DNA from: a virus
Virus record (IMG/VR): IMGVR_UViG_3300035181_000678
Span: 1 to 29,647 of that record
Reading direction: 5' to 3' (one strand)
DNA: 29,647 nucleotides
Made by a program: the position numbers and the translations under genes
Notes under the pieces: model-generated
What the model was told of the DNA's origin: nothing
Databases searched by the model: none
Seen by the model: only the letters and a program-made list of their open reading frames with translations
Shown: positions 7,502-14,998 of the stretch, one piece after another
How the letters are laid out: each line of letters opens with the position of its first letter
Position numbering within the stretch: position 1 is the stretch's first letter

Positions 7502-8052
7502 GCGACAACACGGTTCTGAACCCGGGCGCTGGTGGCGATGTCATTGCCGCTGACGATATCGGCGGCGTCAAGGTGCAGCGCATCAAACTGATGCTGGGTC
7601 CTGACGGCGTCAACGATGGCGACGTGAGTGCGGACAATCCTATGCCCGTGGTCGCTACAGGCGGTGCCACTGAGGCAGCACAGGTTGCTGGCAATGCCAG
7701 CTTGTCGAGCATCGACAGCAAGCTGCCGGCTCTTGCGGGCGGCAAGCTGCCGGTCAGCGACCCGAGTAATTTGCCATTGCCTGACGGCGCGGCTACGAGT
7801 GCTGCACAGCTCGGTCACGACGATCGCATGGACCTGATGCTGTACTTCCTGAGCGCGATCCTCGAAAAAATGCCGACACCGGACAACGCTGACCGGATGC
7901 GGGTCAACCTGGAAAGCAGCACGCAGACCCAGATGGGTATCTCGGGCATTTCCAACCCATCGACGGGTGCACTCACTCCCATCAACAGCATGCCGTTTGA
8001 CCTGCCCAACATGGGCTCGTCGCGTCTGTACGACCAGGTGGTGTTCTCATGA
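7498..8052 (+). CDS. Probable virion-associated protein, function unknown
   Basis: This 184-residue protein has the low-complexity, Ala/Gly/Asp/Ser-rich style of phage fibre or decoration proteins. Stretches such as VSDPSNLPLPDGAATSAAQ recall linker segments of phage virion proteins, and a short helical part follows (MDLMLYFLSAILEKM). No catalytic motif or signal peptide is seen. ATG 7498 is preferred over ATG 7492, because AAGGA ends 5 nt before it and it overlaps the terminase stop as ATGA. Its own stop overlaps the next start in the same way, so it probably works with the propeller protein that follows. Its placement between terminase and portal is unusual. Confidence 0.75.
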   Translation: MSDNTVLNPGAGGDVIAADDIGGVKVQRIKLMLGPDGVNDGDVSADNPMPVVATGGATEAAQVAGNASLSSIDSKLPALAGGKLPVSDPSNLPLPDGAATSAAQLGHDDRMDLMLYFLSAILEKMPTPDNADRMRVNLESSTQTQMGISGISNPSTGALTPINSMPFDLPNMGSSRLYDQVVFS

Positions 8053-9491
8053 CCATGCTCAGCAAGCTTCGCAAGAAAGTCCACCGCAAGTCGTGGGAGA
8101 TGTGCACGGCGCTGCCGTCTGTACCGACCGCTGGCAGTTTTGTGGACTGCCTGTCCGATGCGGTGTTCCCCGATAACGTGTTCATGGTCAACGGGGTCAA
8201 CAGCATCTGGTCGTACACCGCGAAAGAAGACTCCTGGGCGCAGTTGCCAAACTCTGGTGTGGCAGGCGCTTACGGCGCCGGGTCATGCGGCAAAGCGTGC
8301 GAGATCGGCATGCTCGGCGGGTCAATCACCAACACGCCCACGGCTGGCACAACCAATACCCTGACCACCAGCAGGACGATCGTGCGCAGCCTCGCAGGCG
8401 CTGCAGTGTGGGTGGTCAGCGGCACGGGTGTCGGCTACATCGGCACGGTGGCGAGCAACACACTGGGCGCCAACTCGGTCTTCACCGTGACGCCGGCCAG
8501 TCTCGTGCCGTTCGATACCACCACGACCTTTCAGGTGTTCAGCGGCAGCCTCTGGTTCTTCAACGCGGGCACCAGTGCGGTCGGATTCAGCGTGTACGAC
8601 CGGGCCACGAACGCCTGGACGGCCAAGTCCGTGACCGGGCTGCCCACGGCCTGGGGCACCTGTGGCCAGCTGATCAGCACCGGCAGCAAAGAGGGGGTGT
8701 TCGAGAGCGGCACCGCCTCGGCGGGCAGCTCGACCACGACTCTGGTCACGAACAAGAACTGGGCGGCTGCCAACTGCTACACCAACAACCAGGTGCGGAT
8801 CGTCACCGGCACCGGGGCGGGTCAGGTCCGCACGATCGCCTCGAACACCACGAACACACTGACGATCTCTGCGCCATGGACCGTCACGCCCGACGCCACC
8901 AGCACCTACGTGATCGAGGGCAACGATGACAGCATGTACTTGCTGGGCAACAACGCGGGCTCGCTCTACAAGTACAGCATCAGCGGCAACACCTGGGCCA
9001 CACCAGCGCCTGGTGTAGCGCGGGCAGCAGTGATGGGTGCCGGCGGGTCGGCCGACTGGGTCAGCTCTGTGGATGCCTGGCCGGTCGGCACGACCACGGC
9101 CGCCATCGGTGGTAAACAGCCTGGTCGGTTCATCTACAGCATGCGCGGCGCAGGCTCGTCAGCGCTGGACGTCTATGACATTGCGCTCAACACCTGGCAG
9201 GCGATTTCCTACGGCGGCCAGCAGGAGACGTTCACCACTGGCAGCTGCTCGTTCTACGATGGCCACGGTTCGACCTACTTCATGAAAGAGGCCACTGGGC
9301 GGTTCTTCAAATTCGACATCGATCGGAACACGTTGCATGGACTGGCCGTCAATCCCTACCCGCAATCGACGACGCTGGCAGCTGACATGTTCTGGATTGA
9401 CACCTACACCGACCCAGGTGGCGGCAGTCTGGATTTCCTGTACCAGTTCCAGCACAGCCGTGTTGAGCTGCTGCGCATGCTGCTGGTGTGA
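8049..9491 (+). CDS. Kelch-like beta-propeller virion protein with duplicated insert module
   Basis: This 480-residue protein is probably a capsid decoration or fibre component; its role is inferred. Kelch-like blades are visible: SIWSYTAKEDSWAQLP near 52-67, FSVYDRATNAWTAKS near 180-194, SLYKYSISGNTWATPA near 305-320, and a later VYDIALNTWQAIS. Between blades sit two related modules, about 103-167 and 230-292. Both contain a G-x-G/V-x-IA/VASNT segment, then a TVTP segment and a TT/STxxV ending, a pattern I associate with phage structural proteins. The C-terminus is hydrophobic (VELLRMLLV). No signal peptide is seen. It is coupled to the preceding gene through ATGA. A sugar-binding role is possible; no enzymatic motif is evident. 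Confidence 0.72.
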   Translation: MTMLSKLRKKVHRKSWEMCTALPSVPTAGSFVDCLSDAVFPDNVFMVNGVNSIWSYTAKEDSWAQLPNSGVAGAYGAGSCGKACEIGMLGGSITNTPTAGTTNTLTTSRTIVRSLAGAAVWVVSGTGVGYIGTVASNTLGANSVFTVTPASLVPFDTTTTFQVFSGSLWFFNAGTSAVGFSVYDRATNAWTAKSVTGLPTAWGTCGQLISTGSKEGVFESGTASAGSSTTTLVTNKNWAAANCYTNNQVRIVTGTGAGQVRTIASNTTNTLTISAPWTVTPDATSTYVIEGNDDSMYLLGNNAGSLYKYSISGNTWATPAPGVARAAVMGAGGSADWVSSVDAWPVGTTTAAIGGKQPGRFIYSMRGAGSSALDVYDIALNTWQAISYGGQQETFTTGSCSFYDGHGSTYFMKEATGRFFKFDIDRNTLHGLAVNPYPQSTTLAADMFWIDTYTDPGGGSLDFLYQFQHSRVELLRMLLV

Positions 9492-9497
9492 TCCGCC

Positions 9498-9734
9498 GTG
9501 CTGCTGACACTTCAGCTGCTGCTGGACACGCGAGATACTTTTACGGCCGATGGCGTATCCAGAATAGGAATAACTCCGGCCATCGATATGAAAGACAGGA
9601 TTGGCGCAGTATCTGCGGCCGCCATGCTTAGACAGATCAGAGTGGAATCGCCAGCCGCTGATGCTGGCCGTGTTGGAAACATTACCGCTGCAGCCGGTAT
9701 TTCCCGCATCGGCGAGCGACATTTTAGGGCCTAG
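9498..9734 (+). CDS. Small unknown phage protein, in frame with the next gene
   Basis: A 78-residue reading frame starts with GTG six bases after the propeller gene. It begins MLLTLQLLLDTRDTFTADG and then has two similar ISRIG/VSRIG segments, but no recognisable domain. Local base composition is more AT-rich than the surrounding head genes. It ends with a single TAG at 9732-9734; the same frame stays open from there into the next gene, so the two could be halves of one ancestral gene or a readthrough pair. No clear ribosome binding site is seen. It fits the tight gene packing but could be a chance frame. Confidence 0.5.
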   Translation: MLLTLQLLLDTRDTFTADGVSRIGITPAIDMKDRIGAVSAAAMLRQIRVESPAADAGRVGNITAAAGISRIGERHFRA

Positions 9735-9758
9735 AAATGTCGCGCCACTCCTGCGCCA

Positions 9759-10313
9759 ATGCTGTTCATGCAACAGCAGCTCATTGCCGGCGACACCCTG
9801 AACTTCGCGACCGCCGTCGCGCAGTACCCACCCACAGATGGGTGGGTGCTGAAGTTCCGGCTGGTGCCGCGCACCACTGGTGGCGTCGCCATCACCCTGA
9901 CCAGCGCGGCCGACGGCACTGACCACCGTGTCCAGGCTGCCGCCTCGACTACCAGCGGCTGGGCCGCTGGGCCTTACAGCTGGTCGAGCTGGGTCGAGAA
10001 GGCAGGCGAGTCCTACACCGTCGAGTCCGGCCAGATCACCATCCTGCCGGATCCGCGCCAGGTGGCCGCAGGCCTCGACTCACGCAGTCAGGCCGAGCAA
10101 GCCCTTGATGCCATCAATGCCAAGCTGGCAGGCAAGGCCAGCGATGCCATCGAGCGCTACACGATCAACGGCCGCGAGATCCGCTACTACCCGCTGGCTG
10201 ATCTGATCAAGCTGCGCAGCCACTTCGTGCAGCAGGTCGCCATCGACCGCAAGGCAGCCGGCCTTGAGAAATCGACCGGTGCCGTGCGCCGCATCCTGGT
10301 GAGGACCGCATGA
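9759..10313 (+). CDS. gpW-like head-tail joining protein with extra N-terminal beta domain
   Basis: This 184-residue protein is probably a head completion/head-tail joining protein. The C-terminal part (about 108-170) has the gpW pattern: a helix rich in Ala (QAEQALDAINAKLAGK), then YTINGREIRYYPLADLIKLRSHF and a second helix. The location directly before the portal gene is where lambda W lies. The N-terminal half (GDTLNFATAVAQYPPTDGWV, then a Val/Thr-rich stretch with alternating polar residues) looks like an added beta domain, making it much longer than lambda gpW (68 residues). ATG 9759 and ATG 9768 both lack a ribosome binding site. The stop overlaps the portal start as ATGA. The gpW relation is motif-level only. 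Confidence 0.65.
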   Translation: MLFMQQQLIAGDTLNFATAVAQYPPTDGWVLKFRLVPRTTGGVAITLTSAADGTDHRVQAAASTTSGWAAGPYSWSSWVEKAGESYTVESGQITILPDPRQVAAGLDSRSQAEQALDAINAKLAGKASDAIERYTINGREIRYYPLADLIKLRSHFVQQVAIDRKAAGLEKSTGAVRRILVRTA

Positions 10314-12004
10314 CGCGCGGCCTCGACTACGGCAAGCTGGCCACACCAGGCAGCCCGATCCTGACCGCCTGGAAGGCTGACCGCGAACGCCAGCGCCGCG
10401 AGGAGGCTTCACAGGCTGAACTTCGCAAGGCCATGGCTGCCATGCGTGGCCATGCACTGCGCTCCGCACCGCGCCGCGCCAAGGCAGCGCCGACATATAT
10501 CCCTGAACCGGCGTTCGGCATCGTCAGCGGCGAGCGGGCCTTCACAGCAGGCGAGTCCGATCGCATCACCTCAGGTTGGACCAGCTACAGCACCGGCATC
10601 AATGCCGACCTGGAGCGCGCACTGCCGACGCTGCGCGCCCGCAGTCGCGACTGGGCGGTGAACACCGACTCCGGCCGGCGTTATGTGCAGCTGGTCAAAG
10701 ACAACGTCATCGGATCCAAGGCGCCACGCCTGCAGGTCCGCGCCACGCTGGCCAACAGCGACACGCTCGACGAGATCGCCAACACCGCCATCGAAACCCA
10801 CTGGGAGCGCTGGTGTGAGCGCGGCTTGTGCGATGTCAGCGGGATGCTCAGCTTCACGGACCTGTGCCGGACAAATGTGGCCGCAGCCGGCCGCGACGGC
10901 GAGTTCCTCGGCCGCCATGTACGCGATCGCAATCTGCCCTACGGCTACGCGCTGCAGGCGCTCGACGTCGATCGCCTCTACCCTGGCAACGGCGCGCTGT
11001 CGCAGGCGCAGGGTGACAACCTGATCCGCCTGGGCGTAGAGATCAACAAGTATGGTCGCCCGCAGGCCTACCACCTGTACAGCGCCCATCCTGGCGACGG
11101 TGCTGCCGGCCTGGCGCCGAAGCCCATGGCCGAGCGTGTCCCGGCGAGCGAAATCTGGCACGGCTACGTCGTTGAGCGGCCAGAGCAGGTGCGCGGCTAC
11201 CCGTGGACTGCATCGATCCTCAAGAGCGCCAACATCCTCGACAAGTACAAGGAATATGCCCTGGTCGCGGCCAAGATCGGCGCAGGCAAGATGGGCTTCT
11301 ACATCACCGACAAGGATGCCCCCAGCGGCGAGCCGCCCGACTTCGAAGACTACAAGGACGCCACCGGCGCGCTGGTCCAGGACGTCGAAGCCGGCATGCT
11401 CGAAGCGCTTCCGCCTGGCGTCACCTTTGAGACCTTCGATCCGGATTACCCGCACCAGAACTTCGGCAGCTTCGTCACCACGGGCCAGCACGGTATTGCC
11501 GCCGGCCTGAACGTCGCCCATCACAACCTGACCGGCGACATGACCGGCGTGAACTACAGCTCGGCGCGCATCGCTGAACTGGCTGAACGCGAGCACTGGC
11601 GCGGCCTGCAGCTGTGGTTCATCGAAGTGTTCGTACGTCCGGTGTTCCTGGAGTGGCTGCGCATGGCTCTGCTGACCCGCAGCATCACGCTGCCCAGCGG
11701 CGCAGCCCTGCCGGCCGATCGCTTCGACAAGTTCGCTCAAGCGGCCAGCTTCCAGCCACGTGGCTGGGCCTGGGTGGACCCGGAAGCCGACATCAAGGCC
11801 AGCTCGATGGCCATCGCCAACAACCTGCGCAGCCATCGCCAGATCACTGACGAACAGGGCGTAGATCTGGACACCGTCCTGACCGACGAAGCCGCGTTCT
11901 ATGCCCGCCGCAAGGCGTTGGGGCTACCCGACTTGGCCACCCAGACGCATGTGCTCAACACCCCTGCCGCAGCGCCCGCACCGGCACCGAAAGAAGCCCC
12001 ATGA
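10310..12004 (+). CDS. Portal protein, lambda B family
   Basis: This 564-residue portal is expected to form the dodecameric DNA channel at one capsid vertex. Family hallmarks include an N-terminal helical region, then SRDWAVNTDSGRRYVQLVKDN (about 112-132), an aromatic WERWCERGLCDVSG segment, AAGRDGEFLGRHV, and ALDVDRLYP. The C-terminal HHNLTGDMTGVNYSSARIAEL motif is characteristic of the PF05136 portal family, where it is followed by the FIEVFVRPVFLEWL helices. The Pro/Ala-rich end (TPAAAPAPAPKEAP) is disordered. Position after gpW-like and before protease/capsid genes is canonical. It overlaps both neighbours by ATGA, so expression is translationally coupled. Confidence 0.92.
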   Translation: MTRGLDYGKLATPGSPILTAWKADRERQRREEASQAELRKAMAAMRGHALRSAPRRAKAAPTYIPEPAFGIVSGERAFTAGESDRITSGWTSYSTGINADLERALPTLRARSRDWAVNTDSGRRYVQLVKDNVIGSKAPRLQVRATLANSDTLDEIANTAIETHWERWCERGLCDVSGMLSFTDLCRTNVAAAGRDGEFLGRHVRDRNLPYGYALQALDVDRLYPGNGALSQAQGDNLIRLGVEINKYGRPQAYHLYSAHPGDGAAGLAPKPMAERVPASEIWHGYVVERPEQVRGYPWTASILKSANILDKYKEYALVAAKIGAGKMGFYITDKDAPSGEPPDFEDYKDATGALVQDVEAGMLEALPPGVTFETFDPDYPHQNFGSFVTTGQHGIAAGLNVAHHNLTGDMTGVNYSSARIAELAEREHWRGLQLWFIEVFVRPVFLEWLRMALLTRSITLPSGAALPADRFDKFAQAASFQPRGWAWVDPEADIKASSMAIANNLRSHRQITDEQGVDLDTVLTDEAAFYARRKALGLPDLATQTHVLNTPAAAPAPAPKEAP

Positions 12005-14010
12005 GCATCTTCTCCCGATCGCACACGTACTGGTCGCGCTCCGATGCCCGTGGCCGCACTGAGCTAAGCACCGCACTTGCTGGCCTCAAGGTCGGCCAGC
12101 GCCTGCGTGTGGCCGATGTGCTCGGCCAGCTGCCGCCCCAGGTGGCCGCAGGCGCTGAGCGCGCCGACTTGCCCCCACCGCTGGTCGGATCGATCAGCAC
12201 AGCCATCCGTGCCGGCAGCATCGATACCGAGACTCGCGAGTGCCAGCTGAGCTTCAGCAGCGAGGAACCCTACGAACGCTGGTGGGGGATCGAGATCCTC
12301 GGTCATGACCCTGGCGAGGTGGACATGTCCTGGATCGCTTCCGGACGCGCGCCATTCCTGTCCGACCACGATACCTGCGAACAGATCGGCGTCGTCACCC
12401 GTGCTTGGATCAAGAACAAGCGCGGGTGCTCCGTGGTCCGGTTCAGCCGCAGCGACGAAGGCGAAGAAGAGATGCAGGACGTCATTGACGGCATCCGCGT
12501 CAACGTCAGCGTCGGCTATGAGATCCGAGAACTTGAGCTCGTCAAGAGGGACGGTGATCAGAGCACCTACCGAGTCACTGACTGGATGCCGTTGGAAAAC
12601 AGCCTGGTCGCCATCCCTGCCGACATGACTGTTGGCGTCGGCCGCAGCGCAGCGGCATCCATCCCAGCAACCCCGAAGGCCAAGGAGCCACCCATGCCCA
12701 CCGCTACCGCAGAGCCGAAGACCGGCGATCAAGCCTACCGCGACAACGTCGCGGCCATCATGACCTTGGCAACCAGCTACAGCCAGTTCATCAAGCCCGC
12801 CGATGTCGCGCGCGCTGTCAGCGAAGGGGCTGACGCCTTCAAGTTCCAGGAGCTGATCCTGCAGCGCATGCAGTCTGGCAGCACCGACGTGACCACTACC
12901 GCCGCACTGGGCGCCTCCCGCAAGGAGACTTCCCGCTACAGCTTCATGCGCGCGCTGCAGTCGATGATCCCCGGCAGCGGTGTCGATGGTGGCCTGGAGC
13001 GCGAGATGTCGCAGCAGATCGCAGGCACGCTCGGCCGCTCGGCCGAAGGCATCTTCATCCCGAGTGACATCTTCGCAGGCCGTCAGGTCAGCGCCGGGCC
13101 GGCCGATGCCAGCGGCCGCCGCGATTTCACAGTTGGCACCTCGACCGAAGCCGGCAACCTGGTGCAGACCGATGTCGCTGGCCAGCTCTTCACCGACGTG
13201 CTGCGCCCGGCGCTGGTGCTCGGCCGCCTCGGCATCACCATCCTGCCGGGTCTGCGCAGCAACCTGCTCATCCCGCGTAAGTCGGTCGCCGGCACGCTGG
13301 CGATGCTGACTGAAGTAGCGGCCGCGACCGAGACGCAACCCAATACCACGCAGGTCACGATGTCGCCCAAGCGCATCAGCGCCTTCGTCGATCCGAGCAA
13401 GCAAGCCATCATCCAGTCCGAGATTGGCATCGAAGGGATGATCCGCGATGACCTGCTCAGCGGCGCCGCAGTACTGATCGAGAGCCAAGGCATCAACGGC
13501 TCAGGAACCAGCCCGAATACGCGCGGCATCCGCAACGTCAGCGGCGTCGGCTCAGTGGTCGGCGGCGCCAACGGCGCCAATCTGGTCTGGTCGCACGTCA
13601 CGGGCCTGGAAGCGGCCTGCGCCAATGCCAATGCGGCCAGTACCGATCGCGCGGGTTACCTGATCAATACCAAGGCCGTCAATACCAGCAAGAACACCCA
13701 GAAGGCAGCCAACCTGCCGTTCATCTGGGACAACGGCGCGGCCCCCCTGAACGGCTACCGCGCAGGCATCTCCAACAACGTGCCGAGCAACTTGACAAAA
13801 GGCACCAGCTCGGGCGTGTGCTCGTCGGCCATCTTCAGCTCGGACTGGTCCATGTTTGTGCTGGGCCTGTTCGGTGGCCTCGACATCACGGTTGACCCGT
13901 ACACCCTGGCCACAACCGGCCAGATCCGCATCACGTTGAACCAGTTCATCGACTTCGCTTGCCGCCAGCCCGGTGCCTTTGCGGTGATGGATGACGCGCT
14001 CACGCCGTGA
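12001..14010 (+). CDS. Prohead protease fused to HK97-fold major capsid protein
   Basis: One 669-residue frame carries two head-morphogenesis activities. Residues 1 to about 215 resemble HK97-type (U35) prohead proteases: His123 in FLSDHDTCEQIG, Ser170 in VNVSVGYE, and the ENSLVAIPAD motif near 199-208 are all present. Residues from about 232 to the end are an HK97-fold major capsid protein. Typical features are an N-terminal scaffold-like helical region, then RPALVLGRLGITILPG, SNLLIPRK, the E-loop-like FVDPSKQAIIQ segment, the long helix region with GINGSGTSPNTRGI, and the C-terminal FIDFACRQPGAFAVM. An excellent Shine-Dalgarno and ATG at 12694 could give the capsid alone. The start overlaps the portal stop (ATGA). 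The fusion should self-process or be incorporated at low copy into proheads. Confidence 0.9.
   Translation: MSIFSRSHTYWSRSDARGRTELSTALAGLKVGQRLRVADVLGQLPPQVAAGAERADLPPPLVGSISTAIRAGSIDTETRECQLSFSSEEPYERWWGIEILGHDPGEVDMSWIASGRAPFLSDHDTCEQIGVVTRAWIKNKRGCSVVRFSRSDEGEEEMQDVIDGIRVNVSVGYEIRELELVKRDGDQSTYRVTDWMPLENSLVAIPADMTVGVGRSAAASIPATPKAKEPPMPTATAEPKTGDQAYRDNVAAIMTLATSYSQFIKPADVARAVSEGADAFKFQELILQRMQSGSTDVTTTAALGASRKETSRYSFMRALQSMIPGSGVDGGLEREMSQQIAGTLGRSAEGIFIPSDIFAGRQVSAGPADASGRRDFTVGTSTEAGNLVQTDVAGQLFTDVLRPALVLGRLGITILPGLRSNLLIPRKSVAGTLAMLTEVAAATETQPNTTQVTMSPKRISAFVDPSKQAIIQSEIGIEGMIRDDLLSGAAVLIESQGINGSGTSPNTRGIRNVSGVGSVVGGANGANLVWSHVTGLEAACANANAASTDRAGYLINTKAVNTSKNTQKAANLPFIWDNGAAPLNGYRAGISNNVPSNLTKGTSSGVCSSAIFSSDWSMFVLGLFGGLDITVDPYTLATTGQIRITLNQFIDFACRQPGAFAVMDDALTP
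12694..14010 (+). CDS. Nested in-frame product: major capsid protein alone
   Basis: AAGGAG at 12682-12687 sits 6 nt before an in-frame ATG at 12694, exactly at the boundary between the protease and capsid domains. Initiation there would give a 438-residue capsid protein starting MPTATAEPKTGDQ, near the usual HK97-fold size. Most other starts in this operon have weaker sites, so this sequence is notable inside a coding region. The arrangement parallels lambda C/Nu3, where a smaller protein arises from an internal start in the protease gene. The signal is directly visible; its use is inferred. Confidence 0.65.
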   Translation: MPTATAEPKTGDQAYRDNVAAIMTLATSYSQFIKPADVARAVSEGADAFKFQELILQRMQSGSTDVTTTAALGASRKETSRYSFMRALQSMIPGSGVDGGLEREMSQQIAGTLGRSAEGIFIPSDIFAGRQVSAGPADASGRRDFTVGTSTEAGNLVQTDVAGQLFTDVLRPALVLGRLGITILPGLRSNLLIPRKSVAGTLAMLTEVAAATETQPNTTQVTMSPKRISAFVDPSKQAIIQSEIGIEGMIRDDLLSGAAVLIESQGINGSGTSPNTRGIRNVSGVGSVVGGANGANLVWSHVTGLEAACANANAASTDRAGYLINTKAVNTSKNTQKAANLPFIWDNGAAPLNGYRAGISNNVPSNLTKGTSSGVCSSAIFSSDWSMFVLGLFGGLDITVDPYTLATTGQIRITLNQFIDFACRQPGAFAVMDDALTP

Positions 14011-14064
14011 ACCATCAGCTGAGCTGATCCAGACGTCCACACCAGCCCAATCGAGGAACTTGCA

Positions 14065-14256
14065 ATGTCCGATCCCAAAACTGTCAACCTGCTGGTCATC
14101 AATGCCTGCAAGGTTGAAGGCCAGCACATCGCCGTCGGCGAGATCCTGACCGATGTCGAGGCCGAACTGGCCATGGAACTGACCGGCGCCGGCCGCACCC
14201 GCGTTGCGACCGACGAAGAGATCAAGGCCGCCATCGACAAGCAAGCCAAGAAGTAA
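14065..14256 (+). CDS. Small acidic phage head-region protein
   Basis: This 63-residue acidic/basic mixed protein has no membrane segment. The pattern KTVNLLVINACKVEGQHIAVG followed by an AELAMELTGAGR segment and a Lys-rich end resembles short conserved proteins found between capsid and head-tail joining genes. There it may be a head completion or stabilising factor, but the function is not established. GAGGA at 14053-14057 lies 7 nt before the ATG, a strong ribosome binding site. The preceding 54 bp (14011-14064) carry no other feature. Confidence 0.75.
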   Translation: MSDPKTVNLLVINACKVEGQHIAVGEILTDVEAELAMELTGAGRTRVATDEEIKAAIDKQAKK

Positions 14257-14265
14257 GGCGCGGCG

Positions 14266-14547
14266 ATGTTCACCGAGGATCTCAGCGTGTTCTTCGCCGA
14301 ATTCGGCGACGATGCCCAGCTCGCCGGCCAGCCGGTGCGCGGGTATTACTCCGACGCCTACAGCCATGCCCAGCTGGGCTATCTGTCCGTGTCGGGCGCT
14401 GCGGCCTCGTTCGAGCTGCCGACGGCAGCGGTACCAGCTGAGCCCATCGGTGCAGCTATCCATATTGCTGGGAAGGGCGCGTTCTCAGTCCAAGAGCACC
14501 GCCCGGATGGCAGCGGCATCAGCGCATTGATCCTGGAGCGCACATGA
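14266..14547 (+). CDS. Head-tail joining protein, lambda FII-like
   Basis: This 93-residue protein should finish the head vertex to accept the tail. It matches the PF05354 pattern: an N-terminal DLSVFFAEFGDDAQLAGQPVRG helix-turn, a YYSDAY loop, and a C-terminal beta region with EHRPDGSGISALILER, where family members end with a PDG...L-L-E motif. Size is close to lambda gpFII (117) and the position between capsid and tail terminator is canonical. AAGG lies upstream of the start. Its stop overlaps the next start through ATGA, linking it to the tail terminator. Confidence 0.75.
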   Translation: MFTEDLSVFFAEFGDDAQLAGQPVRGYYSDAYSHAQLGYLSVSGAAASFELPTAAVPAEPIGAAIHIAGKGAFSVQEHRPDGSGISALILERT

Positions 14548-14987
14548 CCCTGCACACCCAGCTGCTCGACCTGGTGCAGTCTGCGTTGGCATCAGTTCCA
14601 GCCGTGGCGCCCGTCATCCACCGGCACCGCACCCGGCCCATGCCACCCCAGGTCGCCCAGATGCTCACGCTGCGCCTGGTGCGCAGCCTGGGCGAGCCGA
14701 TCTACTTGTCCGGCCCAGATGCACTGCAGTGGACCAGCATCGTTGCCATCGAGTACCTGGCGCGCGTTCCGGTCGGCGTCGAAACCGATGCCGCCGTGGC
14801 CGACATGCTCAGCACCGGCCACCAGCGCCTGCTGTCCGACGCGGTCCTGCAGGCGGCCGGCGTGCGCATCGAGCCGCGCTACCAGCTCGACTGGGACCAG
14901 GACGAGCTCGATGAGCGCATCGGCGCCGTCACCGCCCTCTACACCATGCGCCACCAGGGCGACCTCACCACTCTCTCATCCACCTGA
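14544..14987 (+). CDS. Probable tail terminator / minor tail protein U-like
   Basis: A 147-residue protein in the position of lambda U, between the head-tail joining protein and the tail tube. The N-terminal HTQLLDLVQSALASVPAVAPVI and the later RIEPRYQLDWDQDELDERIGAVTALYTMRHQ segment fit proteins that cap the tail tube and stop polymerisation. An Ala/Leu-rich central beta region (TLRLVRS, YLARVPVG) fits the terminator fold. No other domain is seen. The assignment rests mainly on synteny and general sequence style. Confidence 0.65.
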   Translation: MTLHTQLLDLVQSALASVPAVAPVIHRHRTRPMPPQVAQMLTLRLVRSLGEPIYLSGPDALQWTSIVAIEYLARVPVGVETDAAVADMLSTGHQRLLSDAVLQAAGVRIEPRYQLDWDQDELDERIGAVTALYTMRHQGDLTTLSST

Positions 14988-14998
14988 CTGGAGCCACC

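Noticed and set aside
7498-9491. Diversity-generating retroelement variable region
   Set aside because: No reverse transcriptase frame, no template repeat matching a gene 3' end, and no accessory gene were seen.
12064-13488. 474-residue - strand open frame opposite the protease/capsid gene
   Set aside because: It is a shadow frame of biased composition; the + strand has catalytic His and Ser and HK97-capsid signatures.
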